Shown: piece by piece, positions 15,400 through 22,380 of the stretch
Numbering within the stretch: position 1 is the stretch's first letter
How the letters are laid out: each line of letters starts with the position of its first letter
From: an uncultured Clostridium sp.
Lineage (GTDB): Bacteria; Bacillota; Clostridia; Lachnospirales; Lachnospiraceae
Length of the DNA: 25,038 nt
NCBI GenBank assembly: GCA_934438135.1
Contig: CAKSBP010000042.1
Coordinates: forward strand, 1 to 25,038
Direction of reading: 5' to 3'
Program-made: the position numbers and the translations under genes
Notes under the pieces: generated by a model
Told to the model about the DNA's origin: nothing
What the model saw: only the letters and a program-made list of their open reading frames with translations
Database searches by the model: none

Positions 15400-16245
15400 C
15401 TATTTTTTCTTTTTCTTACTATATACAATTGCGGCAATAATAGCAGCAATTGCTACACCAATGCAGATCCATACAGCTATATTTGTACTTTTCTCTGCTT
15501 TTACACCATTTGTGATGGAAAGTTTATAATCACTGCGAAGTACTAATGGTTTTCCGTCTTTATTTTCTTTAGAAATCTTTAATGTATACTCTCCATTTTT
15601 CACTTCCTTTAAATCAAGAGTAATCACACCATCTTTATCAGTTTTATAAGTATTTACTTCCTTCGTATCACTGTCTGTCAGTACTACCTTTGCATCTGCT
15701 ACTGGATTTACTGTCTCGGAAGCATTTCCATCTGAATCATAAGTAATATCTGTGCTTGTAAATTTAATTTTTCCATTTTCTGCATCAGAATCATCCATTT
15801 TAGGATACTGGAATCCTTCATCTCCATATGGGTCGGCATAATATAAAGTCACTTTATCTCCATCTGCTGTTTTGGCAGTGGAAATACCATCCGATGTAAC
15901 AACATCGTTAACCATAAACATCCAGCCGTCATATCCTCCAAATGCACCAGCCTTGTCCTCATTGACTGCTGTTACATAATTTCCTCCATACTGGCTTGGC
16001 TCCATGTTAATCGTAACATCATCACTTGCTTTGTCTACTGCGGTCAACACATCTTCTACCGTTGCTCCCTGTTTTACTTCTACGGAACCGTCATAGAAAT
16101 TCTCTTTTACTCCTTCAATTATAACAGATACTGTTTCCTGATCTGCCGCTTCTGCAAATACAGGCACTGACATGTTAAACAACATCATCAAACACATTAG
16201 ACTGGCTAAAACGGCCCATTTTTTTCGATTCATTCTTTCTCTCAT
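15400..16245 (-). CDS. Surface-anchored DUF4430 (transcobalamin beta-domain-like) protein
   Basis: First gene of the cobalamin-riboswitch operon, 281 residues. A signal peptide ends near PVFAEAA (about 31-34). Residues 38-138 form a DUF4430 domain: VSVIIEGVKE, VEVKQGATVEDVLTAVDKAS, and FGGYDGWMFMVNDV, with the aromatic GW-MxxVN motif shared with the toroid protein's C-terminus, then DGDKVTLYYAD. Residues about 160-247 look like an Ig-like or carboxypeptidase-regulatory beta domain (VADAKVVLTDSDTKEVNTYKTD, GEYTLKIS). A single C-terminal span (254-275) is followed by KKKKK, so the protein is anchored in the membrane facing outward. GGAG lies a few bases before the ATG at 16243-16245. It may be a receptor or lid that collects cobalamin; binding is inferred from domain kinship and the riboswitch, not shown. 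Confidence 0.85.
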   Translation of the reverse strand: MRERMNRKKWAVLASLMCLMMLFNMSVPVFAEAADQETVSVIIEGVKENFYDGSVEVKQGATVEDVLTAVDKASDDVTINMEPSQYGGNYVTAVNEDKAGAFGGYDGWMFMVNDVVTSDGISTAKTADGDKVTLYYADPYGDEGFQYPKMDDSDAENGKIKFTSTDITYDSDGNASETVNPVADAKVVLTDSDTKEVNTYKTDKDGVITLDLKEVKNGEYTLKISKENKDGKPLVLRSDYKLSITNGVKAEKSTNIAVWICIGVAIAAIIAAIVYSKKKKK

Positions 16246-16268
16246 TTTTCTCTCCTTTTCTTAACATA

Positions 16269-16316
16269 GAAAATGCAGGACTTCCTAGAATTCAAATTCT
16301 GAAGTCCTGCATTTTC
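16269..16316 (-). terminator. Expression-platform hairpin of the cobalamin riboswitch
   Basis: A perfect 16-bp stem, GAAAATGCAGGACTTC with GAAGTCCTGCATTTTC; its 16-base loop can pair further (AGAAT with ATTCT). It lies between the aptamer and the first gene, whose ribosome binding site starts 13 bases beyond. The transcript reads ATTTTCTATG at the end of the stem, so the U-tract is short and mostly within the stem. It may terminate transcription inefficiently or act otherwise. Confidence 0.6.
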
Positions 16317-16358
16317 AAATGGCAGCACTCTTCCTTTACCCAAAAGCGTTTCTTACCA

Positions 16359-16455
16359 AAAAGCATATCCAGCAGTCTGACTTATAGAGAATCTCTCTAA
16401 ACACAGTAATGGCGGTTGTGCAGGATTCTAACCTGCTTCCCCAGAATATGCTTTT
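16359..16455 (-). promoter_or_regulatory. Cobalamin (B12) riboswitch aptamer
   Basis: On the minus strand, a closing helix of 10 bp (AAAAGCATAT with ATATGCTTTT) encloses the conserved cobalamin core: GGGGAAGCAGG, then AGAATCCTGCACAACCGCC, ATTACTGTG, a small AGAGA/TCTCT hairpin, and the B12-box-like AAGTCAGACTGCTGG. Order and spacing match the family. It heads the DUF4430-ECF operon and gives the best evidence for the transported substrate. Cobalamin binding normally turns such operons off. Confidence 0.9.
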
Positions 16456-16501
16456 ACTATATTCCTTCCGAAAACTTTAAATCTCAAAAGTGCTTATTGC
16501 A

Positions 16502-16530
16502 GTTATATCATATGTAAAACAATATGTCAA
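16502..16530 (-). promoter_or_regulatory. Promoter of the B12 uptake operon
   Basis: TTGACA (16525-16530) and TATAAC (16502-16507) on the minus strand with a 17-base spacer, predicting a start near 16495. The leader is then about 250 bases and carries the riboswitch and its hairpin. Confidence 0.7.
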
Positions 16531-16548
16531 TGAAGATATTCCGGCACC

Positions 16549-16582
16549 TATGCGTCAGATATCACTGTCTATCTGACGCATA
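16549..16582 (-). terminator. Hairpin downstream of gatB
   Basis: A 13-bp perfect stem, TATGCGTCAGATA with TATCTGACGCATA and an 8-base loop, begins 18 bases past the gatB stop. No U-tract follows on the minus strand, so it may be a weak terminator or a 3' stabilising structure. Confidence 0.5.
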
Positions 16583-16600
16583 CTCTTACCGAATCTCTTT

Positions 16601-18040
16601 CTACATGTTATCCAGTAATTGTTTTACAATCTGGTTAACCATTCCAGGGTCAGCTTTCCCTTTCATTTCTTTCATGGTCTGCCCAACAATAAAGCCCATT
16701 GCCTTCTTCTTGCCGGCTTTATAGTCTTCTACCGATTTTGGATTTTCACTGATAATACGTTCAATAGTACTTCTTAATGCACCTTCGTCATTTACAGATT
16801 TTAATCCATTCTCTTCTACATACTTTTCTGGATCGATATCGTCTGTGAAGATTTTTTCAAATACTTCTTTCGCAACACTTCCGTTGATTGCTTTGCCGTC
16901 TACTAACTGAATCAGCTTCGCAAGATTTACAGGAGAGAATTTAATATCCTCTACATCCATATCATGCTCTTTTAATAGACGCATTGTTTCAACCATTAAC
17001 CAGTTGGAAACTTTCTTTGGATTATTGCAGATTGCAGTTGTTTCTTCAAAAATATCTGCAAGGTGTTTAGAACCTGTGAGAATGGAAATATCATAATCTG
17101 GAAGTTCAAACTGTTCTTTGTAACGAATCATCTTCGCATCACGGAATTCCGGCTGACTGTCTTTCATTCTCTGCATCCACTCATCGCTGATTACGATAGG
17201 AACAAGGTCTGGTTCTGGGAAGTAACGGTAATCCTGTGCATCTTCCTTGGAACGCATTGGATAAGAATATTCTTTTGTATCATCCCATCTTCTTGTTTCC
17301 TGAATGACCTGTCCACCTGACTCTATTAAATCAATCTGACGGTCACGCTCATATTCAATAGCACGGGCAATAGCCTTAAAGGAGTTGATGTTTTTCAGTT
17401 CACATCTTGTTCCGAATTTTTCTGCACCCACTTCACGTACTGAAATATTGACATCGGCTCTCATGGAACCTTCCTGAAGTTTACAGTCAGAAGCACCTAA
17501 ATACTGAATAACTGTTCTTAGTTTTTCCAGATACGCAATAACCTCATCTGCACTTCTCATATCTGGTTCAGATACGATTTCAATCAAAGGTACACCAGAA
17601 CGGTTGTAATCGACCAAAGAACAGTCATCCCACTCATCATGAATTAATTTTCCGGCATCCTCTTCCATATGGATTTCATGAATACCGACTGTTTTCTTTC
17701 CAGCTTCTGTTTCAATTTCTACCTTACCATCATGGCAGATTGGCAGGTATAACTGGGAAATCTGATAGTTCTGTGGATTATCCGGGTAAAAATAATTCTT
17801 ACGGTCAAATTTGCAGTACTGGTTAATCTGGCAGTTTGTTGCAAGTCCGACTGCCATTGCATATTCTACAACCTGTTTATTTAAAACTGGGAGTGAACCT
17901 GGCATACCTGTACAAACCGGACAGGTATGTGAGTTTGGTGCTCCACCGAATTCTGTGCTGCAGCCACAGAAAATCTTTGTTTTCGTTGCTAATTCCACAT
18001 GGACTTCAAGACCAATGACTGTTTCATATTGCTTACTCAT
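16601..18040 (-). CDS. gatB: Asp-tRNA(Asn)/Glu-tRNA(Gln) amidotransferase subunit B
   Basis: Subunit of GatCAB that recognises mischarged tRNA and phosphorylates the aminoacyl side chain before ammonia transfer. It has 479 residues, the family norm. The N-terminal catalytic cradle opens with ETVIGLEVHVELATKTKIF. Four cysteines (25, 27, 40, 43, in CGC and CPVC) form the zinc site. EIHMEEDAGKLIHD and DYNRSGVPLIEIVSEPD are further family landmarks. The C-terminal helical and YqeY-like tail ends in GQTMKEMKGKADPGMVNQIVKQLL. I chose the ATG at 18038-18040 because the GGAGGAAA that serves it would be the second codon of the alternative ATG four codons upstream. Last gene of gatC-gatA-gatB, 27 bases after gatA. 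Confidence 0.97.
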   Translation of the reverse strand: MSKQYETVIGLEVHVELATKTKIFCGCSTEFGGAPNSHTCPVCTGMPGSLPVLNKQVVEYAMAVGLATNCQINQYCKFDRKNYFYPDNPQNYQISQLYLPICHDGKVEIETEAGKKTVGIHEIHMEEDAGKLIHDEWDDCSLVDYNRSGVPLIEIVSEPDMRSADEVIAYLEKLRTVIQYLGASDCKLQEGSMRADVNISVREVGAEKFGTRCELKNINSFKAIARAIEYERDRQIDLIESGGQVIQETRRWDDTKEYSYPMRSKEDAQDYRYFPEPDLVPIVISDEWMQRMKDSQPEFRDAKMIRYKEQFELPDYDISILTGSKHLADIFEETTAICNNPKKVSNWLMVETMRLLKEHDMDVEDIKFSPVNLAKLIQLVDGKAINGSVAKEVFEKIFTDDIDPEKYVEENGLKSVNDEGALRSTIERIISENPKSVEDYKAGKKKAMGFIVGQTMKEMKGKADPGMVNQIVKQLLDNM

Positions 18041-18067
18041 ATTTTCCTCCATTCTTCCGTATGCGGG

Positions 18068-19528
18068 CTATTTCACAATGCCTGGACGCTCATAGCTTCT
18101 TGTCTGTTCAAAGCTGTAAGCAGCACGGATAATATTCTTTTCTTTAAAGCAGTCTCCGATTAATTGTAATCCAACTGGAAGTCCATTTGCATCTTTGCCA
18201 CAAGGTACACTGATTCCTGGGAGTCCTGCAAGGTTTACAGAAATCGTATAAATATCGCCAAGGTACATCTTAATTGGATCAGATAAGCTGTCACCTAATT
18301 TTGGTGCGGTTGTTGGAGCAGCTGGTCCTAAAATCACATCATATTTTTCGAATGCTTTATCAAATTCTTTTTTAATTAACGCTTTTGTTCTTAATGCTTT
18401 CAAATAGTAAGCATCGTAATAACCACTGCTTAACACGAAAGAACCAAGCATAATTCTACGTTTTACTTCTGCACCGAAACCTTCGGAACGAGATTTTTTA
18501 TACATACTGTGAAGGCTGTCATAGTCTTCGGTACGGTATCCGTATTTAATACCATCGAAACGAGCCAGGTTAGAACTTGCTTCTGCTGACGCAATAACAT
18601 AGTAAGCAGGAATTGCATATTCCACGAGATTTAAATCAAATTCTTCTACGACTGCACCTTTTTCTTCTAATTTCTTAGCTGCTGCAAGAACAGCATTTTT
18701 TACATCTTCATCAAGACCTTCTCCAAAATAGCTTTTTGGAATACCAATCTTCATACCTTTTACATCATCTACTAATGCAGATGTAAAATCGTAATCGTCA
18801 CGTTTTACAGAAGTAGAATCCTTCTTATCATAAGAAGCAATTGTTTCTAAAATGGTTGCGCAGTCTGTTACATCTTTGGCAACTGGTCCAATCTGATCAA
18901 GAGAAGAACCGTATGCAATCAGACCATAACGGGAAACGGTTCCATACGTAGGTTTGATACCTGTTACTCCACAGAAAGAACTTGGCTGACGAATGGAACC
19001 ACCTGTATCCGAACCAAGTGCATAAGAACACTCCTGGGCTGCAACGGCTGCACAGGAACCACCAGAAGAACCGCCTGGTACATGCTCTAAATTCCATGGA
19101 TTTTTAGTTGGTCCAAAGAATGAAGTTTCAGTTGTACTTCCCATAGCGAACTCATCCATGTTTGTTTTACCAATAATAACAGCACCTGCTTTTTCCAGAT
19201 TTAAAACAGCTTCTGCTGTGTAAGTTGGTTTAAAATTACCTAAAATCTTAGAACTACATGTTGTCAGCATGTTCTCTGTACACATATTATCTTTAATCGC
19301 AACTGGTACACCTGCTAATGGTCCAGTTAATGTACCGTCATCGATTAATTTCTGCACTTCTTCGGCTCTCTTTAAAGCGCCTTCTTTGTCAACCGTTACA
19401 TAGCTGTTGACATCTTTTTCTACTGCTTCAATCTGTTCAATGGCCGCATTGACAGCATCGACAACAGTAACTTCTTTTGCTTTTATCTTCTTGCCTAATT
19501 CTACGGCAGTTAAGTCCATTAAACTCAC
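18068..19528 (-). CDS. gatA: Asp-tRNA(Asn)/Glu-tRNA(Gln) amidotransferase subunit A
   Basis: Glutaminase subunit of GatCAB, amidase-signature family. It releases ammonia from glutamine (or asparagine) and channels it to GatB. It has 486 residues. The Ser-cisSer-Lys triad is intact: Lys79 in VAIKDNM, Ser154 in GGSSGGS and Ser178 in GSDTGGSIRQPSS. The start is a GTG at 19526-19528, with AGGAGG 8 bases before it; the ATG three codons later would be 17 bases from that site, which is too far. It lies 24 bases after gatC and before gatB. The set lets the cell make Asn-tRNA and/or Gln-tRNA indirectly; which one matters here depends on the synthetases, which are not in the window. Confidence 0.97.
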   Translation of the reverse strand: MSLMDLTAVELGKKIKAKEVTVVDAVNAAIEQIEAVEKDVNSYVTVDKEGALKRAEEVQKLIDDGTLTGPLAGVPVAIKDNMCTENMLTTCSSKILGNFKPTYTAEAVLNLEKAGAVIIGKTNMDEFAMGSTTETSFFGPTKNPWNLEHVPGGSSGGSCAAVAAQECSYALGSDTGGSIRQPSSFCGVTGIKPTYGTVSRYGLIAYGSSLDQIGPVAKDVTDCATILETIASYDKKDSTSVKRDDYDFTSALVDDVKGMKIGIPKSYFGEGLDEDVKNAVLAAAKKLEEKGAVVEEFDLNLVEYAIPAYYVIASAEASSNLARFDGIKYGYRTEDYDSLHSMYKKSRSEGFGAEVKRRIMLGSFVLSSGYYDAYYLKALRTKALIKKEFDKAFEKYDVILGPAAPTTAPKLGDSLSDPIKMYLGDIYTISVNLAGLPGISVPCGKDANGLPVGLQLIGDCFKEKNIIRAAYSFEQTRSYERPGIVK

Positions 19529-19552
19529 TACTATTACCTCCTACGTTTCGAG

Positions 19553-19846
19553 TTATTCCACTGTTCTTGGAACCTTAAAGCTCTGCTCTTTTTCTTCTGG
19601 AGCATTTTTAAGAATCTTTTCGTGTTCGTCTTGATTGGTTACGACGTCTTCACGGAAAACGTTATTTACAGGGAAAACGTGAGACATCGGCTCAACCCCT
19701 TTCGTATCCAGCTCGTTTAATTTATCAATATAATCAAGCATACTTCCCATATCTTTTTTTGCATGCTCTTTTTCTTCGTCGGAAAGTTCTAATTTTGCAA
19801 GAATTCCAACGTATTCAATTGTTTCATCTGAAATGATATTTGACAT
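19553..19846 (-). CDS. gatC: Asp-tRNA(Asn)/Glu-tRNA(Gln) amidotransferase subunit C
   Basis: Small subunit that wraps around GatA and GatB and stabilises the complex. It has 97 residues from MSNIISDETIEYVGILAKL, a standard GatC opening. The helical YVGILAKLELSDEE segment and the conserved LNELDTKGVEPMSHVFPV...FREDVV segment are clear. AAGGAGG sits before the ATG at 19844-19846; ten extra in-frame codons upstream contain that site and are not translated. First gene of the operon, directly behind the T-box terminator. Confidence 0.96.
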   Translation of the reverse strand: MSNIISDETIEYVGILAKLELSDEEKEHAKKDMGSMLDYIDKLNELDTKGVEPMSHVFPVNNVFREDVVTNQDEHEKILKNAPEEKEQSFKVPRTVE

Positions 19847-19931
19847 ATTCGTGCCTCCTTTTCTATATATAAACATAAACTTCAGCTTCTAAACTATTTG
19901 GTTTTGGTAAAACAGAAGTTTCCTATTAAAT

Positions 19932-20190
19932 AAAAAACCGCCCCAGAAGATATGATGATGCATCTTCCGGGACGGGATACAAATTCCCGCGGTACCACCC
20001 GCATTGAAAATAAAATTTTCCTCTTAAACACTTAACGCGTGCAACGCACATGCCTACTGTCTTCAGCATGCGAGCTCCAGAGTGTTCCGCCATCTTTCGT
20101 TCATCTTATGCGCACTTTCAGTCCATGGCACGCAATCCCTGTCTAAAAATGTCTGATAAAACAGTAGTCTCTTTCACAGCCTTTAAATCT
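19932..20190 (-). promoter_or_regulatory. T-box leader of gatCAB, specifier AAC (Asn)
   Basis: tRNA-sensing leader on the minus strand. The conserved T-box GCGGGTGGTACCGCGG lies at 19987-20002. The terminator stem CCGTCCCGGAAGAT / ATCTTCTGGGGCGG followed by TTTTTT is at 19932-19975. Upstream is the Stem I region with the AGAGA motif near 20170. On its 3' side, GGCGGAACACTCTGGAGC aligns with the specifier strand of known T-boxes, placing AAC at 20084-20086. Uncharged tRNA(Asn) would then favour readthrough into gatCAB, which fits an enzyme that makes Asn-tRNA. Identity as a T-box is nearly certain; the specifier is read by eye. This leader fills most of the 19847-20267 gap. Confidence 0.92.
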
Positions 20191-20197
20191 ATTGTTT

Positions 20198-20226
20198 AGA
20201 TTACCATATTTGGAAAGGAAATTCAA
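20198..20226 (-). promoter_or_regulatory. Promoter of the gatCAB T-box transcript
   Basis: TTGAAT (20221-20226) and TAATCT (20198-20203) on the minus strand, 17 bases apart. The start near 20190 is the expected position just ahead of Stem I. About 40 bases separate it from the end of the upstream gene, with no clear terminator between, so readthrough from the ATPase-nuclease module into this leader is possible. Confidence 0.6.
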
Positions 20227-20267
20227 GGGGAGATTTTTGGGAAGGGTGAATACGTGGATTTATAATT

Positions 20268-20840
20268 TCAACTTAGGCCTTCCCTTTTTTCCATCGGTTC
20301 TATGAATTTCAATTTAAAATCTTCTTTAGAATATGTATGTGTTTCTTTAAATAAATATTTTTCAAAGTTTTCAATTCCAAACAGTTTTTCCTCTTTTTTA
20401 GCACGCTGACACGTATAATTATATATTTTATCTAAACTCCTAGATTTTTGTATTTTTGAATATTTATCAGAATTGTATACTAAAATATAATTTATATGTT
20501 CACGTATAAACTGAAAATCAGGAATAATTTTTTCTTCCATCATCATAATAATACTATCATAAAGCTTTCTGTAAATGTCTTCATACTTAATAGAACCATT
20601 TTTAAATTCTATAAAGTTCCAATCACCTGTTTCTTCAATATACAATGCATCATTAGATTTTGGAACACCTAACCATCCTTTTCCTCTCGCATATTCATTT
20701 GGAATTTTATCAAAATTAATAACTTTAAGCTGACTTTCACTCATATTATTTTTGTTACTATCATCTAAGGATGCTTTCTTTACTGTACATATATGCTGCT
20801 TCAATATCTCAGGTAATTTTGAAATCACTTCTTCTGTCAT
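20268..20840 (-). CDS. Small protein with PD-(D/E)xK-nuclease-like motif, partner of the ATPase
   Basis: A 190-residue protein I cannot assign to a named family. The central stretch SNDALYIEETGDW followed by NFIEFKNGSI gives Asp64, Glu78 and Lys80: D-x13-E-x-K on adjacent predicted strands, the core of PD-(D/E)xK nucleases, and FIEFK is a common form of the second strand. Conserved-looking RGKGWLGVPK just before it could contribute to the active site. The rest is helical and charged; no signal peptide or membrane span. I chose the ATG at 20838-20840, which has AAAGGAG five bases upstream; an in-frame GTG overlapping the ATPase stop would put that site inside the gene. It lies 11 bases after the ATPase, so the two are co-transcribed. 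Its composition is AT-rich, like the ATPase and unlike gatCAB. A nuclease role is inference. Confidence 0.7.
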   Translation of the reverse strand: MTEEVISKLPEILKQHICTVKKASLDDSNKNNMSESQLKVINFDKIPNEYARGKGWLGVPKSNDALYIEETGDWNFIEFKNGSIKYEDIYRKLYDSIIMMMEEKIIPDFQFIREHINYILVYNSDKYSKIQKSRSLDKIYNYTCQRAKKEEKLFGIENFEKYLFKETHTYSKEDFKLKFIEPMEKREGLS

Positions 20841-20851
20841 AACTGCTCCTT

Positions 20852-22156
20852 TCACACATTGTTCAATTCGTGACGCAATGAATCCAGTTCCTGGATAGGG
20901 GATGCCATTTTATCGTAAATCTGTTCAATATTATCTGTAACTTTCTCCATACAAGCCTCATTACCTATCATAGATGATAAATAAAAATTAACTTTTTTAT
21001 CTAAACCATATTTCACTGAATATAAATTAATTGCATCTAAAAAGTACGGACTATGTGTTGTTATAACAATAGATAAATCAAAATATTTCTGTAATAATAC
21101 AATCAGCTCTGCGTAAGCAATCTGCCACTGAGGATGAAGATGAATTTCTGGTTCATCCAGTATCAATACATCTTTTTCTGTTAATACATTATTTTCTATC
21201 AACATCTTCAATATAATAAATGACTTTAATCCTGTGGAAAGGTTTTTAAAAGATACCGGCTTTTCAAATCCTTCTTTTTGAAAATAGAACTCTTCATCCT
21301 GAGCCTTAATTATTTTCCCATTTAAAACATGTCCTAATGCATCATAAATATCCCCCATCTTCTCCTTAGCAATGACAGACTCAATTAAACCATCCATAAT
21401 ATCTTTTTCAGTATTTGTCAATATATCTTTTAAAAATTCTTCTATCAATCCTGAATCACTATAATCCGACAATTCATCAATAATAAATGGATTATCAATA
21501 TAAACCGCCTTATTGATAAGTGCTGTATTAGAGCCAATCGAAATGCAATCATCCTTTTCAAAACCTATTCCTATGAATTTATCTTTAATGATAAGTTTCA
21601 CTTCTGCATTACTCTCTTTTTCAGTCAAAGAATTAATCTGACTATTAAATACCTTACCAAAATAACGCGCTATTATTTCTTTCTTTAATTTATCCTCTGA
21701 CAATTCTAAAATTGACCGAATTCTCTTTATCATTTCCTGAATAATTTTTTCATAATCTGATTCTGTTCCTTTATCATTTCTTGAATAATGCATTAGTATA
21801 CTTAATAAGTCTTCACCTATTATTTCATCACTTAAATTATTAGCATTGTCATCCAGTAATTTTTTCAACTTAACTTTTATATCTTGAAAGAGCCTTGGTG
21901 TAATTCTTAACATTTTACTTTCAATTGTACCATGTGCAATATAATTCCTAAGCACATTATAACAATTTCTTGCAATAGCATCTATCCGCTCATCTTTTAT
22001 TTTTTCATCTATATCCGAGATAGAATTAAAAATACAGAACAGGATTTTCCCTATTGTACTTTTCCCCGTATTATTCTCACCTGCAATAACAGTAATACCA
22101 TCTACAAGAATATCTGCCTGTTTAATCTTTGCAAAATTATCTATTCTCAACCTCAT
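20852..22156 (-). CDS. AAA/OLD-like ATPase (ABC-type head domain), candidate defence gene
   Basis: A 434-residue SMC/RecF/OLD-type ATPase (AAA_15/AAA_21-like). Walker A GENNTGKST is at 26-34, directly after an N-terminal strand pair MRLRIDNFAKIKQADI. A long helical insertion spans about 50-290. The signature-like LSTGLKSF is at 306-313, Walker B VLILDEPEIHLHP ends its LDEP at 336, and the switch ITTHSPYFLDAI follows. The chain ends about 65 residues later, so there is no room for the TOPRIM nuclease of OLD or GajA proteins. Such stand-alone ATPases commonly work with a separately encoded effector, here the small nuclease-like protein just downstream. Both are AT-rich relative to neighbours, suggesting acquisition. 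GGAAGG precedes the ATG at 22154-22156. A phage-defence role is inferred from domain type and pairing; DNA repair is an alternative. Confidence 0.85.
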   Translation of the reverse strand: MRLRIDNFAKIKQADILVDGITVIAGENNTGKSTIGKILFCIFNSISDIDEKIKDERIDAIARNCYNVLRNYIAHGTIESKMLRITPRLFQDIKVKLKKLLDDNANNLSDEIIGEDLLSILMHYSRNDKGTESDYEKIIQEMIKRIRSILELSEDKLKKEIIARYFGKVFNSQINSLTEKESNAEVKLIIKDKFIGIGFEKDDCISIGSNTALINKAVYIDNPFIIDELSDYSDSGLIEEFLKDILTNTEKDIMDGLIESVIAKEKMGDIYDALGHVLNGKIIKAQDEEFYFQKEGFEKPVSFKNLSTGLKSFIILKMLIENNVLTEKDVLILDEPEIHLHPQWQIAYAELIVLLQKYFDLSIVITTHSPYFLDAINLYSVKYGLDKKVNFYLSSMIGNEACMEKVTDNIEQIYDKMASPIQELDSLRHELNNV

Positions 22157-22209
22157 ATAAGTTTCCTTCCTTTACAGTTCTATATAACTTAAACTACATT
22201 TCAAATTTC

Positions 22210-22238
22210 ATTATACTTTAAATTATAGCCAAATACAA
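22210..22238 (-). promoter_or_regulatory. Promoter of the ATPase-nuclease module
   Basis: TTGTAT (22233-22238) and TATAAT (22210-22215) on the minus strand with a 17-base spacer, giving a leader of about 45 bases. It is divergent from the AraC-type gene; the remaining bases up to 22312 show nothing else recognisable. Confidence 0.6.
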
Positions 22239-22312
22239 TTTATACTTATCTTAACTTCTCGACATTTTTCTATAGCAGCATTATTAGAACAACATATTCC
22301 AATACTTTTCCA

Positions 22313-22341
22313 TTGACATATGTTCACATTTATTATATTTT
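22313..22341 (+). promoter_or_regulatory. Promoter of the AraC-family gene
   Basis: TTGACA at 22313-22318 followed after 17 bases by TATTTT at 22336-22341. The -10 box is imperfect and overlapping alternatives exist in the AT-rich spacer. The ribosome binding site TAGGAG follows about 30 bases later. Confidence 0.5.
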
Positions 22342-22380
22342 TGTGTTAAATACTATACATTATTTTATAGGAGTCAGAAA

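Noticed and set aside
15134..15529. Plus-strand 131-codon frame across the toroid and DUF4430 genes
   Set aside because: It is antisense to two well-supported genes, has no ribosome binding site and no recognisable domain.
20852..22156. Complete OLD-family or GajA-type nuclease
   Set aside because: Only the ATPase half is present; the chain ends about 65 residues after the switch histidine, leaving no TOPRIM domain.
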